Positions 14,923 to 23,946 are shown, counted from the first letter of the stretch. The stretch is 64,000 bases of DNA from Streptomyces bathyalis (GCF_015910445.1 NZ_CP048882.1:6259501-6323500); one strand, 5' to 3'. A program made the numbers and translations. Notes: generated by a model not told the origin, from the letters alone.

Positions 14923-16788
14923 TCAGGGCGCGGCGACGGCGAGCGCGTAGAACCTCGTCACCTGCTTCGGGCTCGCGTTGTCGTCGGAGACGAGGTACAA
15001 CACCCGCCGTCCCTTGTGTTCCCCCTTCGTCAGCACGGGCCCGAGCGCCGCGCCCTCCACGTTGTCCAGCAGCGGGTTGGACTGCTTCTGCGGCGCATCG
15101 GCTCCGGATGCGGGGCAGTCGGCGAGGTCGAACAGCGGCCTCTTGGCGGCGAAGACGTCCGAGGGGGCCTTCGCCAGAGAGGTCTCCCGGGAGACATCGG
15201 GCAGGTCGCGCAGCGAGATCCGGTGCATCCGCACGGCGTTCCCCTGCCCCTCGGCGTAGCCGCGCTCCAGGGCGAGCAGGTCGCCGTCCTCGCCGGTCGC
15301 CACGAGGTCCGCGAGGCGCAGCCCGGAACCCGTCTCGTAGGCGAACTGCCGGTCGGGGACGTAGTCCCCGCCCGGCGTGCCCTTGTAGCGCAGGATGCGC
15401 ACCGGTGACCGGCCCTGCCGGCTGCCGTCGCCGCTGAGCGGGGATTCGAGCCCCACGTAGAGGAATTGGCCGTCGGGGCTCAGGGCCATCGCTTCGAAGC
15501 TCTCGCTGTGCTGCCCGTCTCCCTGCGGGGCGATGCCGAACCGCTCCGGCACCGGGAATCCGGTCAGCAGCTTGCCGGTCCTGACGTCGAAGCGGCTGAC
15601 GCTGGGGCCGGCCTCCGAGGCCACCAGCACGGTGCGCCCGCCCCTCTCGAGAGCCACGGCCTCGCCGTCGAAGTCCTCGCCGCTGTACTCCGAGCCGTCC
15701 TTGCGGCGAAGGTCCGTCCTGCCGTCGATCTCTACCTCCGCCTTGTCCTGGGAGCTCAGTGAAAGCCTGTAGAGGGAGGGAGTGGCGGTGTCCGAGAGAG
15801 ACAGCAGCCGGGACGGGCCGTCCATCGTGAGCGAGGAGAGTCCGGCGAGGCGCCGTCCCTTGTAGCGGACCTTGTCCAGCTGGTCGGAGTGGCCGATCAG
15901 GGACGCGTGCTGCGAGCACCTGCCGGAGCGCTGATCGTCTCCCGCCAATTTCCAGGTGACGGGGACGGCGACTGCGGCCAGAACGACACCCACCGCGGCC
16001 GCCACGAAACACCCACGCCTGGGCCGGGGCGGGGGCGGGGGCAGCGCAGAGGGATCTTTCGCCCTGTTCCGTACGAAGGGCAGCCTGCCGATCTGACCCC
16101 GGTCCTGTTCCTGCGGCTCCGGCCTGCCCTTGGCGCGCAGGGAATGCCGGACCTGGCCGTAGATCGTGTCGAGAGTCAGGAACTCCCCGCCGTCAGGGAC
16201 GCCTTCACTCAAGGCCCTGGTGAGCTCACCGGTGAAGGCCGTGCACTCCTCGCCCTTGGGGGAGAGAGCCTGGACGTTCTCGGATACGGAGGTCAGCAGG
16301 TAGCTGCCGTTGATGCTGGCGGCCGCCGGCAGCTCGGTGGCGGGATCGGACATCGTCTCCAGCGCCAGCCCGCTGTAGCAGCAGTCCAGGATCACGATTC
16401 GCCGCTGGGCGCTGCTGTGCTTGAGGATCGCCCCGCGCAGCCAGTCGTACGGGACAGCGGTGAACGGGTCACCGTCGCTGCTGTCGGGGAGCGTGAGGAA
16501 GAATGCGCCCTTGTCGTCCATGAAGCCGTGCCCGGCGTAATAGACGATCAGCGTGTCGCGAGCCTGCCGTGCCGCCTCGACCACCGGATCCCGCAGGGCC
16601 TTCGGATACGTGGGATCGGGCACCACCAGGCACCGCTCCTCGGGCAGGCCGAAGATCTCGGGATCGGTCAGCGTGGCCTTGAGCCTGTCGCGGTTGTTGG
16701 CGACGGCGGGCAGCCGCTTCAGCTCCGTGTATCCGGCCACACCGATGATCACGGCCGCGGAACGCTCCGGCTCGGGCAGCGAGTTCAC
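14923..16788 (-). CDS. Caspase-like protease fused through a membrane helix to a phytase-like esterase domain
   Basis: This 621-residue protein has three parts. Residues about 8-240 are a peptidase C14 caspase fold, with the catalytic His (H87) in IVYYAGHGFMDD and Cys (C137) in IVILDCCYSG. A Pro-rich stretch leads into one membrane helix at about 258-279 (GCFVAAAVGVVLAAVAVPV). Residues about 300-621 match the phytase-like esterase family: AGLSSLTMDGPSRLLSLSD, then DGEAVALERGGRTVLVASEA, and SFEAMALSPDGQFLYVGLES. If the caspase part is cytosolic, the C-terminal domain lies outside, so it could sense or cleave an external ligand. GTG 16788 overlaps the stop of the EACC1 gene, so the two are co-translated. 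Known EACC1 systems pair EACC1 with effector domains such as caspases or trypsins. Confidence 0.9.
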   Translation of the reverse strand: MNSLPEPERSAAVIIGVAGYTELKRLPAVANNRDRLKATLTDPEIFGLPEERCLVVPDPTYPKALRDPVVEAARQARDTLIVYYAGHGFMDDKGAFFLTLPDSSDGDPFTAVPYDWLRGAILKHSSAQRRIVILDCCYSGLALETMSDPATELPAAASINGSYLLTSVSENVQALSPKGEECTAFTGELTRALSEGVPDGGEFLTLDTIYGQVRHSLRAKGRPEPQEQDRGQIGRLPFVRNRAKDPSALPPPPPRPRRGCFVAAAVGVVLAAVAVPVTWKLAGDDQRSGRCSQHASLIGHSDQLDKVRYKGRRLAGLSSLTMDGPSRLLSLSDTATPSLYRLSLSSQDKAEVEIDGRTDLRRKDGSEYSGEDFDGEAVALERGGRTVLVASEAGPSVSRFDVRTGKLLTGFPVPERFGIAPQGDGQHSESFEAMALSPDGQFLYVGLESPLSGDGSRQGRSPVRILRYKGTPGGDYVPDRQFAYETGSGLRLADLVATGEDGDLLALERGYAEGQGNAVRMHRISLRDLPDVSRETSLAKAPSDVFAAKRPLFDLADCPASGADAPQKQSNPLLDNVEGAALGPVLTKGEHKGRRVLYLVSDDNASPKQVTRFYALAVAAP

Positions 16789-17189
16789 CGGCCCCCATCC
16801 CCGTCACCCTCGTCGTCGCCGGTCTCCGCTGCGTCGTCCGCATCGCGCAGGCGCTCCAGTGCCTCCAGCACGGTACTGACGTCTTCCAGGTCGGCGCTGC
16901 CGAGCCGGATCTCCACGTCGCCGCGGGTGATCGTCATCGCCGGGCGGGTCCCGTTCGCCTTGCGCCACGAGACGATCGCGACCGCGAGGGACGCCAGCTG
17001 CAAGCTCGAATCGAGAATCAGCTGCAACACCTCCAACCCCGCGCCCATCGCCTCCGGGTCGGGCGGGGCGGGAAGCACGGAGACCTCGGAAGTGGTCCGC
17101 AGGTCGCGGTCACGGCGCAGCCAGTCGCGCAACTGCCCGAGGTGGCGGGAACCATCCGGAGCGTCGGGCAGCGAGAACTGAATGTCCAT
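16785..17189 (-). CDS. EACC1-family protein (effector-associated constant component 1)
   Basis: The protein has 134 residues. It begins with a short strand, then HLGQLRDWLRRDRDLR and VSVLPAPPDPEAMGAGLEVL, followed by a hydrophobic helix (LQLASLAVAIVSW). A strand pair then reads MTITRGDVEIRLG and the protein ends in an acidic tail. This order (LxxWLxxDxxLR, PPxPxxMG, one hydrophobic helix, beta hairpin) is the EACC1 pattern described for actinobacterial conflict systems, where it is encoded next to protease or other effectors. ATG 17189 is chosen because AGGGGG lies nine bases before it; an in-frame GTG at 17213 has no site. Its stop overlaps the caspase start (GTGA). Confidence 0.9.
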   Translation of the reverse strand: MDIQFSLPDAPDGSRHLGQLRDWLRRDRDLRTTSEVSVLPAPPDPEAMGAGLEVLQLILDSSLQLASLAVAIVSWRKANGTRPAMTITRGDVEIRLGSADLEDVSTVLEALERLRDADDAAETGDDEGDGDGGR

Positions 17190-17335
17190 CCTTGTTAACC
17201 CCCTGTGAGGCACAGAGTGCCCGGGATGCGCCTGAGAGGCAACTCCGCACCGCTGACGGGGAGTTGATCGCGAGAGGCGGTACCTTCCGCCGCATCCTGG
17301 CCGTTTGGGGCGTGCGCTGCCGGGCGCCAGGAGCG

Positions 17336-18100
17336 TCAGATCGAATCGAAGTCGCCGTGGCGGCCCGCGCCCGCCGCGAAACGGGCCGCTCCCTCGGCTG
17401 CTTCCGCCAACGCGGCCTGCCCGTACCGGAGTTCGCGGGTCATCGCCTCCCCTTCAGGGAGGCCTTCCTGCTCGTGCACGGAGGCGAGGTCGCCGCGAAG
17501 GCAGGTCTGAGGGAAGCGGGCCAGCTGGGCGGCGAGTTCCTCGGCCGCCGCTCGCGACTGCCCTTGCGGTACGAGCCGGTTGGCGAGACCCATCTCGTAC
17601 GCCTCGGCGGCCGGCACCGGACGGCCGGTGAGGATGAGGTCGAGGGCGCGGCTCGTGCCGATCAGTCGGGGGAGGCGCACCGTGCCCCCGTCGATCAGGG
17701 GAACGCCCCAGCGCCGGCAGAAGACGCCGAAGACGGCGTCCTCCTCGGCCACCCGCAGATCGCACCACAGGGCGAGTTCGAGCCCTCCGGCGACCGCGTG
17801 GCCGCTGACCGCGGCGATGACCGGCTTGGACAGCCGCATCCGGGTCGGGCCCATCGGGCCGTCGCCGTCCGGCGCGACGCGGTTGGCGCGGCCGGTGCCG
17901 ATGGCCTTCAGGTCGGCACCGGCGCAGAACGTGCCGCCCTCGCCCCACAGCACCGCCACCAGGGCGTCCGGGTCGGCCTCGAAGGCGCGGAAGGCGTCGG
18001 CGAGTTGGGAGGCCGTGGCACCGTCGACGGCGTTGCGCGCGGCGGGACGGGAGAGGACGACGGTGGTGACCGGCCCCTGCCTCTCGGTACGAACGGCCAT
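17336..18100 (-). CDS. Enoyl-CoA hydratase/isomerase (crotonase) family protein
   Basis: This is a 254-residue crotonase. The first oxyanion-hole block is GEGGTFCAGADLKAIG, and the second is VSGHAVAGGLELALWCDLR, followed by EEDAVFGVF. Of the two usual hydratase glutamates, the first position (GGLELALW) has an acidic residue in the usual place, but the second block reads RRWGVPLIDGGTVRLPR, where the hydratase acid is not obvious. It could therefore be an isomerase or another crotonase. The ATG at 18100 has GGAGG upstream. The neighbouring dehydrogenase is on the same strand with a 248-base gap and need not be in the same operon. Confidence 0.9.
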   Translation of the reverse strand: MAVRTERQGPVTTVVLSRPAARNAVDGATASQLADAFRAFEADPDALVAVLWGEGGTFCAGADLKAIGTGRANRVAPDGDGPMGPTRMRLSKPVIAAVSGHAVAGGLELALWCDLRVAEEDAVFGVFCRRWGVPLIDGGTVRLPRLIGTSRALDLILTGRPVPAAEAYEMGLANRLVPQGQSRAAAEELAAQLARFPQTCLRGDLASVHEQEGLPEGEAMTRELRYGQAALAEAAEGAARFAAGAGRHGDFDSI

Positions 18101-18348
18101 GCGGGCTGGACCTCCGGTGGGGACGGACAGGTGCGGGCTCCGGCGGAGCCGTGCCGACCCTACCGGCGGCGTGGGGGCCGGAAGGTGCCCGGCGGCAGAG
18201 GCCGGGCGGGCGGGCCCGCGCCGCGGTGTGCGCCGCGTGTGGCCCGTCCGCCCGGTCCCCGCAGGACCCGGTCGGCCGCAGGCCCGGCCTGCTCCTCACA
18301 GACCGGGACGTGGCGGTGGTCGCTCCTGCCGTCCCGTTTCCTCCGGCG

Positions 18349-19746
18349 TCACTCCTCGGGCCCGAACCACACCGTGGTCGCGTTGCAGAACTCGCGGATG
18401 CCGTGCCCGGCGAGTTCTCGCCCGTACCCGGAGCGCTTGACGCCGCCGAAGGGCAGACCCGGGTGCGAGGCCGTCATGCCGTTGAAGAAGACGCCGCCCG
18501 CCTGCAGGTCGCGGGTGAGCCGCTCCTGCTCGGCGGAGTCCCGCGTCCATGCGTTGGAACTGAGCCCGAACGACGTGTCGTTGGCGAGTTCGACCGCCTC
18601 GTCCAGACCGTCCACGCGGTACACGGTCGCGACCGGACCGAAGGCCTCCTCGCGGTGGATCCTCATCTCCTCGGTGATTCCGGTGAGCACGGTCGGCTCG
18701 TAGAACCAGCCGTCCGGGAGGTGCAGCGGACGTCCTCCGCCGCACAGGGCCGTCGCACCGCGGTGCGTGGCGTCATCGACGAGCTCCTCCAGATCGGAGC
18801 GGCCCTGCGCGCTGGAGAGCGGCCCGATGTCGGTGTCCTCGGCCAGGGGGTCACCGACCTTCAGCGCCGACATGCGTTCGACGAACCGGGCCATGAAGGT
18901 CTCGTAGATGTCCGTGTGCACGATGAAGCGCTTGGCGGCGATGCAGGACTGCCCGGCGTTCTGCACGCGGGCCGTGACGGCGGTGCGTACGGCCTTGTCC
19001 AGGTCCGCCGAGGGCAGCACCACGTAGGGGTCGCTGCCGCCGAGCTCCAGCACCGTCTTCTTGATCTCGTCGCCCGCGATCGAGGCGACCGAACGCCCGG
19101 CGGGTTCGCTTCCCGTGAGGGTCGCGGCCACGATCCGCTCGTCGCGGAGCAGCCCCGCGACCGCGCCCGAGCCGACGAGGAGGGTCTGGAAGGCGCCCTC
19201 GGGGAATCCGGCGCGGCGGAAGAGTTCCTCGATGTACAGGGCGGTCTGCGGAACGTTCGACGCGTGCTTCAGAAGTCCGGTGTTGCCGGCCATGAGGGCG
19301 GGCGCCGCGAAGCGCACCACCTGCCACAGCGGGAAGTTCCAGGGCATGACCGCGAGGACCGTGCCCAGCGGCCGGTAGCGCACGAACGCGCGGGCCGCGC
19401 CCGAGTCCTTCACGTCCGCGGGAGCCGGATGCTCGTCGGCGAGCTGCGCCTCGGCGTGCTCGGCGTACCAGCGCATCGCCTTGACGCACTTGGCCGCCTC
19501 GGCCCGGGCGGCGGCGAGCGGCTTGCCCATCTCGGTCGTCATCGTGCGGGCGATGGCGTCCTGGTCCGCCTCCAGCAGGTCTGCCGCCCGGTGCATCAGC
19601 GCGGCCCGCTCCGCGAAGGGTGTGAGGCGGTATTCGCGGAAGGCGCGGTCCGCCCTGGAGACCCGCTCCTCGATCGCGCCGGCGTCGAGCGGTTCGAATG
19701 TCTTCAGGGTCTCGCCCGTGGCCGGATTCACCGTGGCGATGGCCAT
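18349..19746 (-). CDS. gabD: NAD(P)-dependent succinate-semialdehyde dehydrogenase (GabD type)
   Basis: The protein is a 465-residue aldehyde dehydrogenase. The catalytic Cys is C268 (QNAGQSCIAAKRF) and the general base is E234 (VLELGGSDPYVV). The cofactor entry region MPWNFPLWQVVRFAAPALMA and the C-terminal PFGGVKRSGYGRELAGHGIR are typical of the SSADH GabD1-like branch, which oxidises succinate semialdehyde to succinate. The exact substrate cannot be read from sequence alone. ATG 19746 has GGAGG at eight bases. The 194 bases between this start and the TerD gene upstream hold no gene. Confidence 0.9.
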   Translation of the reverse strand: MAIATVNPATGETLKTFEPLDAGAIEERVSRADRAFREYRLTPFAERAALMHRAADLLEADQDAIARTMTTEMGKPLAAARAEAAKCVKAMRWYAEHAEAQLADEHPAPADVKDSGAARAFVRYRPLGTVLAVMPWNFPLWQVVRFAAPALMAGNTGLLKHASNVPQTALYIEELFRRAGFPEGAFQTLLVGSGAVAGLLRDERIVAATLTGSEPAGRSVASIAGDEIKKTVLELGGSDPYVVLPSADLDKAVRTAVTARVQNAGQSCIAAKRFIVHTDIYETFMARFVERMSALKVGDPLAEDTDIGPLSSAQGRSDLEELVDDATHRGATALCGGGRPLHLPDGWFYEPTVLTGITEEMRIHREEAFGPVATVYRVDGLDEAVELANDTSFGLSSNAWTRDSAEQERLTRDLQAGGVFFNGMTASHPGLPFGGVKRSGYGRELAGHGIREFCNATTVWFGPEE

Positions 19747-19940
19747 GTGAGCGCCTCCTTCGGCTGCTTCGGTGCCTGTGCACGAGCGCGTACGGAGGGC
19801 GGTCCGGCCCCAGCCCCGTCAGGGCCGGTGTCCGGGCGCCGGCCGGGGCGGGGCACGGACGGCCGACCGGGATCCCGCGGGGCGAGCGCGCACTCGTGCG
19901 TCCCTCTTCTCGCGGTACCCCGGATCGGCGCCGGTAAGGC

Positions 19941-21152
19941 TCAGAGCGCGGCGGCAGCCGGCTTGACCATGCCGCGGACCGTGCGGGAGTCGACGTACTC
20001 GCCGAGCGCCGTCATGTCCCACTCGCCCGAGAACTGCCGTACGAGCTTGCACATCAGCACGCCGGTGCGCGGCTCGGCGTTGCTGAGGTCGAAGCGGACC
20101 AGCTCCTGGCCGGAGGCGGCGTCGACGAGGCGGCAGTAGGCCTTGGCCACCTCTGTGAACTTCTGCCCCGAGAAGGAGTTGACCGTGAAGACCAGGCCGG
20201 TGACCTGCGGCGGCAGATCCCCGAGATGGACGGTGATGGATTCGTCGTCGCCGCCGCCCTCTCCCGTGAGGTTGTCGCCGGAGTGCTGCACGACTCCGTT
20301 GAGGATTGCGAGCTTGCCGAAGTAACAGGCGTCGAGCTTCTTGCGGTTGGCGTCGTAGGCGATCACGGAGGCGTCCAGGTCGATCTCCTTGGCCCGGCGC
20401 CCCGCGCGGAAGACGGGCTCCCAGCCGAGGCCCATGCGGACGCTGCTGAGCATGGGACGGCCGCCCTTGGTGAGCGAGACCGTCTGGTTCTTCTGGAGGC
20501 TGACCTTGCCCTTGTCGAGGTTGATCTTGCCCGCGCCGGCCGCCGGGGCGGCGGGTGCCGCGGGAGTGGGCGGGGGAGCCTGGACCGCCTGCGGGGCAGC
20601 GGGGGGCGGAGGCGCCTGGGGGGTGGGCGCGGGTGCCGGGGTGGCGACCGGCGCGGCGGGCTCCTCGACGTTGACACCGAAGTCGGTCGCGATGCCGCCC
20701 AGCCCGTTGGCGTAGCCCTGGCCGACCGCGCGCACCTTCCAGTCGTTGCCGCGGCGGTAGACCTCGACCACGACGAGCGCCGTCTCGTTGCCGAGCGACG
20801 GTGGGGTGAACGTGGCGATCACTTCCCGCGTGGAGGCGTCCCGGACGGTGGCGGTCGGCTCCATGCCCGCGAAGGACGCGCCGGGAGCGTCGGGGCTCGC
20901 TGTGACCACGACCTTCTGCACATCGGCCGGCACCTTGGCGGTGTCGACGGTGATGGTGTCAGCCGCTCCGCTGCTGTGTGTCACGCCGGGGGCGGTCGGC
21001 TGGTTGTAGAAGACGAAGTCGTCGTCGGAGCGGACCTTTCCGTTCTCGCCGAGGAGCAGTCCTGAGACGTCCAGGCGGGACGGTGCGGTCACCTCCACCG
21101 CCACCTGGGCCGTGCTGAGCGGGAGGTTCGAGCCGGGAGTCATTGCCGTCAT
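19941..21152 (-). CDS. Protein with two TerD (tellurium-resistance/stress) domains
   Basis: The protein is about 403 residues. The first TerD domain spans roughly 5-175 (VRSDDDFVFYNQPTAPG, VVVEVYRRGNDWKVRAVGQG). A long Ala/Pro linker follows at about 185-225, and the second domain begins INLDKGKVSLQKNQTVSLTK and contains GLGWEP, DLDASVIAYD and DDESITVHLGDLPPQVTG. The acidic DDDFVFYNQP in the first and DLDASVIAYD in the second are the Ca-binding type motifs of TerD. Streptomyces carry many such proteins, linked to stress and development. Start ATG 21152 or 21143 (MTPGSN). The frame is overlapped at its 5' end by the EamA gene on the same strand. Confidence 0.92.
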   Translation of the reverse strand: MTAMTPGSNLPLSTAQVAVEVTAPSRLDVSGLLLGENGKVRSDDDFVFYNQPTAPGVTHSSGAADTITVDTAKVPADVQKVVVTASPDAPGASFAGMEPTATVRDASTREVIATFTPPSLGNETALVVVEVYRRGNDWKVRAVGQGYANGLGGIATDFGVNVEEPAAPVATPAPAPTPQAPPPPAAPQAVQAPPPTPAAPAAPAAGAGKINLDKGKVSLQKNQTVSLTKGGRPMLSSVRMGLGWEPVFRAGRRAKEIDLDASVIAYDANRKKLDACYFGKLAILNGVVQHSGDNLTGEGGGDDESITVHLGDLPPQVTGLVFTVNSFSGQKFTEVAKAYCRLVDAASGQELVRFDLSNAEPRTGVLMCKLVRQFSGEWDMTALGEYVDSRTVRGMVKPAAAAL

Positions 21153-22224
21153 GCCGGTCGTAACGAGCGGCCGTGCTTTGCAGTTCCTTTGCCGGACGTC
21201 GCTCTGACTCCGGCGCCGCGGACGCCGGCTCCCGCGAACTCGGCCGGCCGAGCGTGTTCCGCGCGGAGCCGGACCGTCGCGGAGCGGGCGAGCGCACTGC
21301 AACGACAACCCCGGCCAGCGCAACGGCCATCCCCGCGACCGCGAAACCGCCCGGTGCCTCGCCGAACATCGCGTAGGCCCACACGACCGTCGTTGCGGGC
21401 GTGAGGTAGATCAGCGCACTCGTACGGGTGACGCCGCTGTGCCGCAGGCTCAGCCAGTAGAAGCCGTAGCCGCCGAGCGTGGAGAACACCACCACCCAGG
21501 CCACGGCCAGCCAGAACGCCGAGGTCAGCGGCGGAACCAGGTGCCCCTCGCCGGCGAGAGCGGCGAGCCCCGTGAAGACCGCCGCGCTCACCGCGCAGTG
21601 GATCGGAAGCGCGTCGGCGGCACCGACCGGGTGGCGCGTGCGGCGTTCCAGGAAGCTCGCGGCCAGCAGGCCGGCCATCCCCGCGAACGGGAGCAGATAG
21701 GCGGGGCCCGGCGCGGCGGAGGGCGAGCCGAGATCGTCCCGTACGACGGCGGCGACCCCCGCGAGGCCGAGCACGAGCCCCGCCCACTGGCGGCCGGTGA
21801 CCGTCTCCCCGAGCAGCCGGCCCGCGAGTGCCCCGGCGGCGAGCGGCTGGAGGGCGGCGATGAGCGCGGACGTTCCGGCGGGCACGCCCAGGCCCACCGC
21901 CCAGACGATCGCGCCGAGGTACACACCCTGGGAGAGCAGGCCGATCAAGGACTGCTCCGCCAGCGCGCGCAGCGGGAGCCGGCCGCCGCCCCCTGTTCCG
22001 TCCGGTCCCTCGGATCCGTTCCGCTCAGCCCCTTGCCCGCCGCTCCGCCGGCGGCGCAGCACGGGCGCGGCGATGGCGAGCAGCGCTGCGGCGGCGAGGA
22101 ACCGCCACATCAGCAGGGTGTCGGCCGGTGCCTCCCGCGTGCCGAGTTCCGCGCCTATGAATCCCGAACTCCACATCACGACGAGCCCCGTCGCGACGAG
22201 GTGCGTGCGCATGGTCGTCGGCAT
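20959..22224 (-). CDS. EamA/DMT-family exporter with an odd C-terminal extension overlapping the TerD gene
   Basis: The first 310 or so residues form ten membrane helices in two EamA repeats (VVMWSSGFIGAELGTREAPA, then GVYLGAIVWAVGLGVPAGTS in the first; FSTLGGYGFYWLSLRHSGVT in the second). The transporter core ends near VVVAVRSPAPRRS. The frame then runs on for about 110 residues of Arg/Pro/Gly-rich sequence, the last 65 or so of which overlap the start of the TerD gene in another frame. Usual length is near 300-330, so an original stop may have been lost. ATG 22224 has GGGAG upstream. Divergent from the TetR gene and probably its target. Confidence 0.88.
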   Translation of the reverse strand: MPTTMRTHLVATGLVVMWSSGFIGAELGTREAPADTLLMWRFLAAAALLAIAAPVLRRRRSGGQGAERNGSEGPDGTGGGGRLPLRALAEQSLIGLLSQGVYLGAIVWAVGLGVPAGTSALIAALQPLAAGALAGRLLGETVTGRQWAGLVLGLAGVAAVVRDDLGSPSAAPGPAYLLPFAGMAGLLAASFLERRTRHPVGAADALPIHCAVSAAVFTGLAALAGEGHLVPPLTSAFWLAVAWVVVFSTLGGYGFYWLSLRHSGVTRTSALIYLTPATTVVWAYAMFGEAPGGFAVAGMAVALAGVVVAVRSPAPRRSGSARNTLGRPSSREPASAAPESERRPAKELQSTAARYDRHDGNDSRLEPPAQHGPGGGGGDRTVPPGRLRTAPRRERKGPLRRRLRLLQPADRPRRDTQQRSG

Positions 22225-22273
22225 GGATTCGCTCCCTGCTCCCTCGGTGCCGTGGCCTTCACGATCAAGCGAA

Positions 22274-22328
22274 GTAAACCGATCTGTTTACCTCTCCGGG
22301 TATAGAGTGAACTAGACCGATCGGTTTA
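22274..22328. promoter_or_regulatory. Two operators in the divergent EamA/TetR promoter region
   Basis: Site 1 is GTAAACCGATCTGTTTAC at 22274-22291, and site 2 is TAGACCGATCGGTTTA at 22313-22328. Both are palindromes built on AAACCGATC/GATCGGTTT, 38 bp apart centre to centre. A TATAGA at 22301-22306 lies between them and may be a -10 for the TetR gene. They are the expected binding sites for the divergent TetR protein. Confidence 0.85.
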
Positions 22329-22352
22329 CCGCAAGAGGAGGAGGCGGGAGCG

Positions 22353-22964
22353 ATGACGGAGGCGACGCGGGTGCGGACCGGTCTCACGCCCGGCGCCCGG
22401 AAGATCCTTCAGGCGGCGGCGCGGCTGTTCTACTCGCGCGGCATCACGGCCGTCGGGGTCGATCTGATCGCCAAGGAGGCCGGTGTCACCAAGAAGACGC
22501 TCTACGACCGCTTCGGCTCCAAGGAGGCCCTCGTCGAGGCGTATCTGCGGGAGCGCGACGAGCGGTGGCGGGGCTGGCTCGCCGGGCGGGTCGCCGCGAA
22601 GGCCGAGGCGAGTGCGTCCGAGCGGATCCTCGTCACTTTCGACGCCCTGGAGGAGTGGATGCGGCGCGAGAACCCGCGCGGCTGCGGCTTCGTCAACGCG
22701 GCGGCCGAGCTGCCCGATCCGCAGCACCCGGGCCGCGCGGTGATCAGCGAGCAGAAGCGCTGGTTGTGCGCCTACCTGCGGGAGTTGGCGGTGGAGGCCG
22801 GTGCCCGGAAGCCGGACCGGCTCGCCGAGGAGCTGATCCTGCTGCACGAGGGCGCGACGGTCCTGAACGGGCTGCACGTCGTGGCGGAGCCCGTGGCCCG
22901 CGCCCGCTCGATGGCCCGCGCGGCGCTGAAGCGGGAGGGGTGCGCCCCGGCGCCGGCCCATTAG
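22353..22964 (+). CDS. TetR-family regulator, probable repressor of the EamA exporter
   Basis: This 203-residue protein has the helix-turn-helix in RKILQAAARLFYSRGITAVG, with the recognition part VTKKTLYDRFGSKEALVEAY. The C-terminal half (EWMRRENPRGCGFVNAAAEL, then LRELAVEAG) is the C-terminal class found in many actinobacterial TetR regulators that sit opposite a transporter. It has a strong AGGAGGAGG ribosome binding site before the ATG at 22353. The two palindromes in the divergent promoter region argue for control of both the exporter and itself. Confidence 0.93.
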   Translation: MTEATRVRTGLTPGARKILQAAARLFYSRGITAVGVDLIAKEAGVTKKTLYDRFGSKEALVEAYLRERDERWRGWLAGRVAAKAEASASERILVTFDALEEWMRRENPRGCGFVNAAAELPDPQHPGRAVISEQKRWLCAYLRELAVEAGARKPDRLAEELILLHEGATVLNGLHVVAEPVARARSMARAALKREGCAPAPAH

Positions 22965-23064
22965 CAGACGGGGCTGGGCCGCAGGTGGAGGCCGTGTGGG
23001 GCATACGAGTGGTGTCACTGTCCGGATAGGTGTGACTACTCCGTGGCGTGGCAGTACGTCCCGC

Positions 23065-23946
23065 ATGACTTCTGAAGCACGCACGAGAAGGAAGAGCAGA
23101 CGTGTCTTCCTCGGCGGGATGCTCATAGCCGGTGCCTGTGTCGCGAACCGCGCCCAGGCCGCAGCGGGAGGATCCGGTTCCTCCGGGGCCTCCGGCGCCG
23201 ATGCGAAGGGCGCCGCCCCGCACCCGCTCCGCCAGCAGCGGGCCGTGACGCAGCCGCAGTCCTACCGGCTGCGGCCGGAGGCGGGGCAGGTCCACCCCCA
23301 AGCCCGGGGAAGCACCTCCGTCGCCTACAGGCTGGACTCCGAGGAACGCGAGATAGCCCTCACCTTCGACGACGGCCCCGATCCCGAGTACACGCCGCAG
23401 GTGCTGGAGGTGCTGCGACGCTGGGGCGTGCAGGCCACCTTCTGTGTCATAGGCAGGGAGGCGGCGGCCAGCACCTGGCTGCTGAACGCCATAGCCGACG
23501 GCGGCCACCTGATAGCGAACCACTCCTGGAGCCACCCGCAGCTGACGCGGATGCGCCCCACCGAGATACACGAACAACTCGCCCGTACCTGCGACGTCAT
23601 CGACGAGGCGGTCGGTACGGCACCCGCGCTGGCGCGCGCCCCCTTCGGCGCCTGGAACCGCCGGGCCCTCGGGATATCGGCCTCACTCGGTATGAGCCCG
23701 CTCGGCTGGTCGGTCGACACGTGCGACTGGGAGGAACCAGGCACGCGGAAGATCACCTCGACCGTCATGAAGTCCGTACGGCCCGGGTCGATCGTGCTCC
23801 TGCACGACGGCGGCGGGAACCGCTCGCAGACCGTCGCCTCGCTGCGCGACTGTCTTCCCCGGCTCCTCGACTCCGGCTACATACCCGTACTGCCCCCCAG
23901 GACGAATGTGTTCGAGGACCGTACGGGGAAGGGCTGGGGCGTCTGA
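23065..23946 (+). CDS. Tat-exported NodB-type polysaccharide deacetylase
   Basis: This protein is about 293 residues. The N-terminus has a twin-arginine signal (KSRRVFLGGMLIAGACVANR, then AQA), so export by Tat is likely. The NodB domain has the catalytic Asp in ALTFDDGPDPEYTP, the metal-binding His pair in ANHSWSHPQL, RAPFGAWNRR as motif 3, GWSVDTCDWEEPG as motif 4 and IVLLHDGGGNRSQTV as motif 5, so it looks active. It would remove acetyl groups from a cell-wall polymer such as peptidoglycan or chitin. ATG 23065 is chosen because it directly precedes the signal; longer frames start at 22996. No clear ribosome binding site. Confidence 0.93.
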   Translation: MTSEARTRRKSRRVFLGGMLIAGACVANRAQAAAGGSGSSGASGADAKGAAPHPLRQQRAVTQPQSYRLRPEAGQVHPQARGSTSVAYRLDSEEREIALTFDDGPDPEYTPQVLEVLRRWGVQATFCVIGREAAASTWLLNAIADGGHLIANHSWSHPQLTRMRPTEIHEQLARTCDVIDEAVGTAPALARAPFGAWNRRALGISASLGMSPLGWSVDTCDWEEPGTRKITSTVMKSVRPGSIVLLHDGGGNRSQTVASLRDCLPRLLDSGYIPVLPPRTNVFEDRTGKGWGV

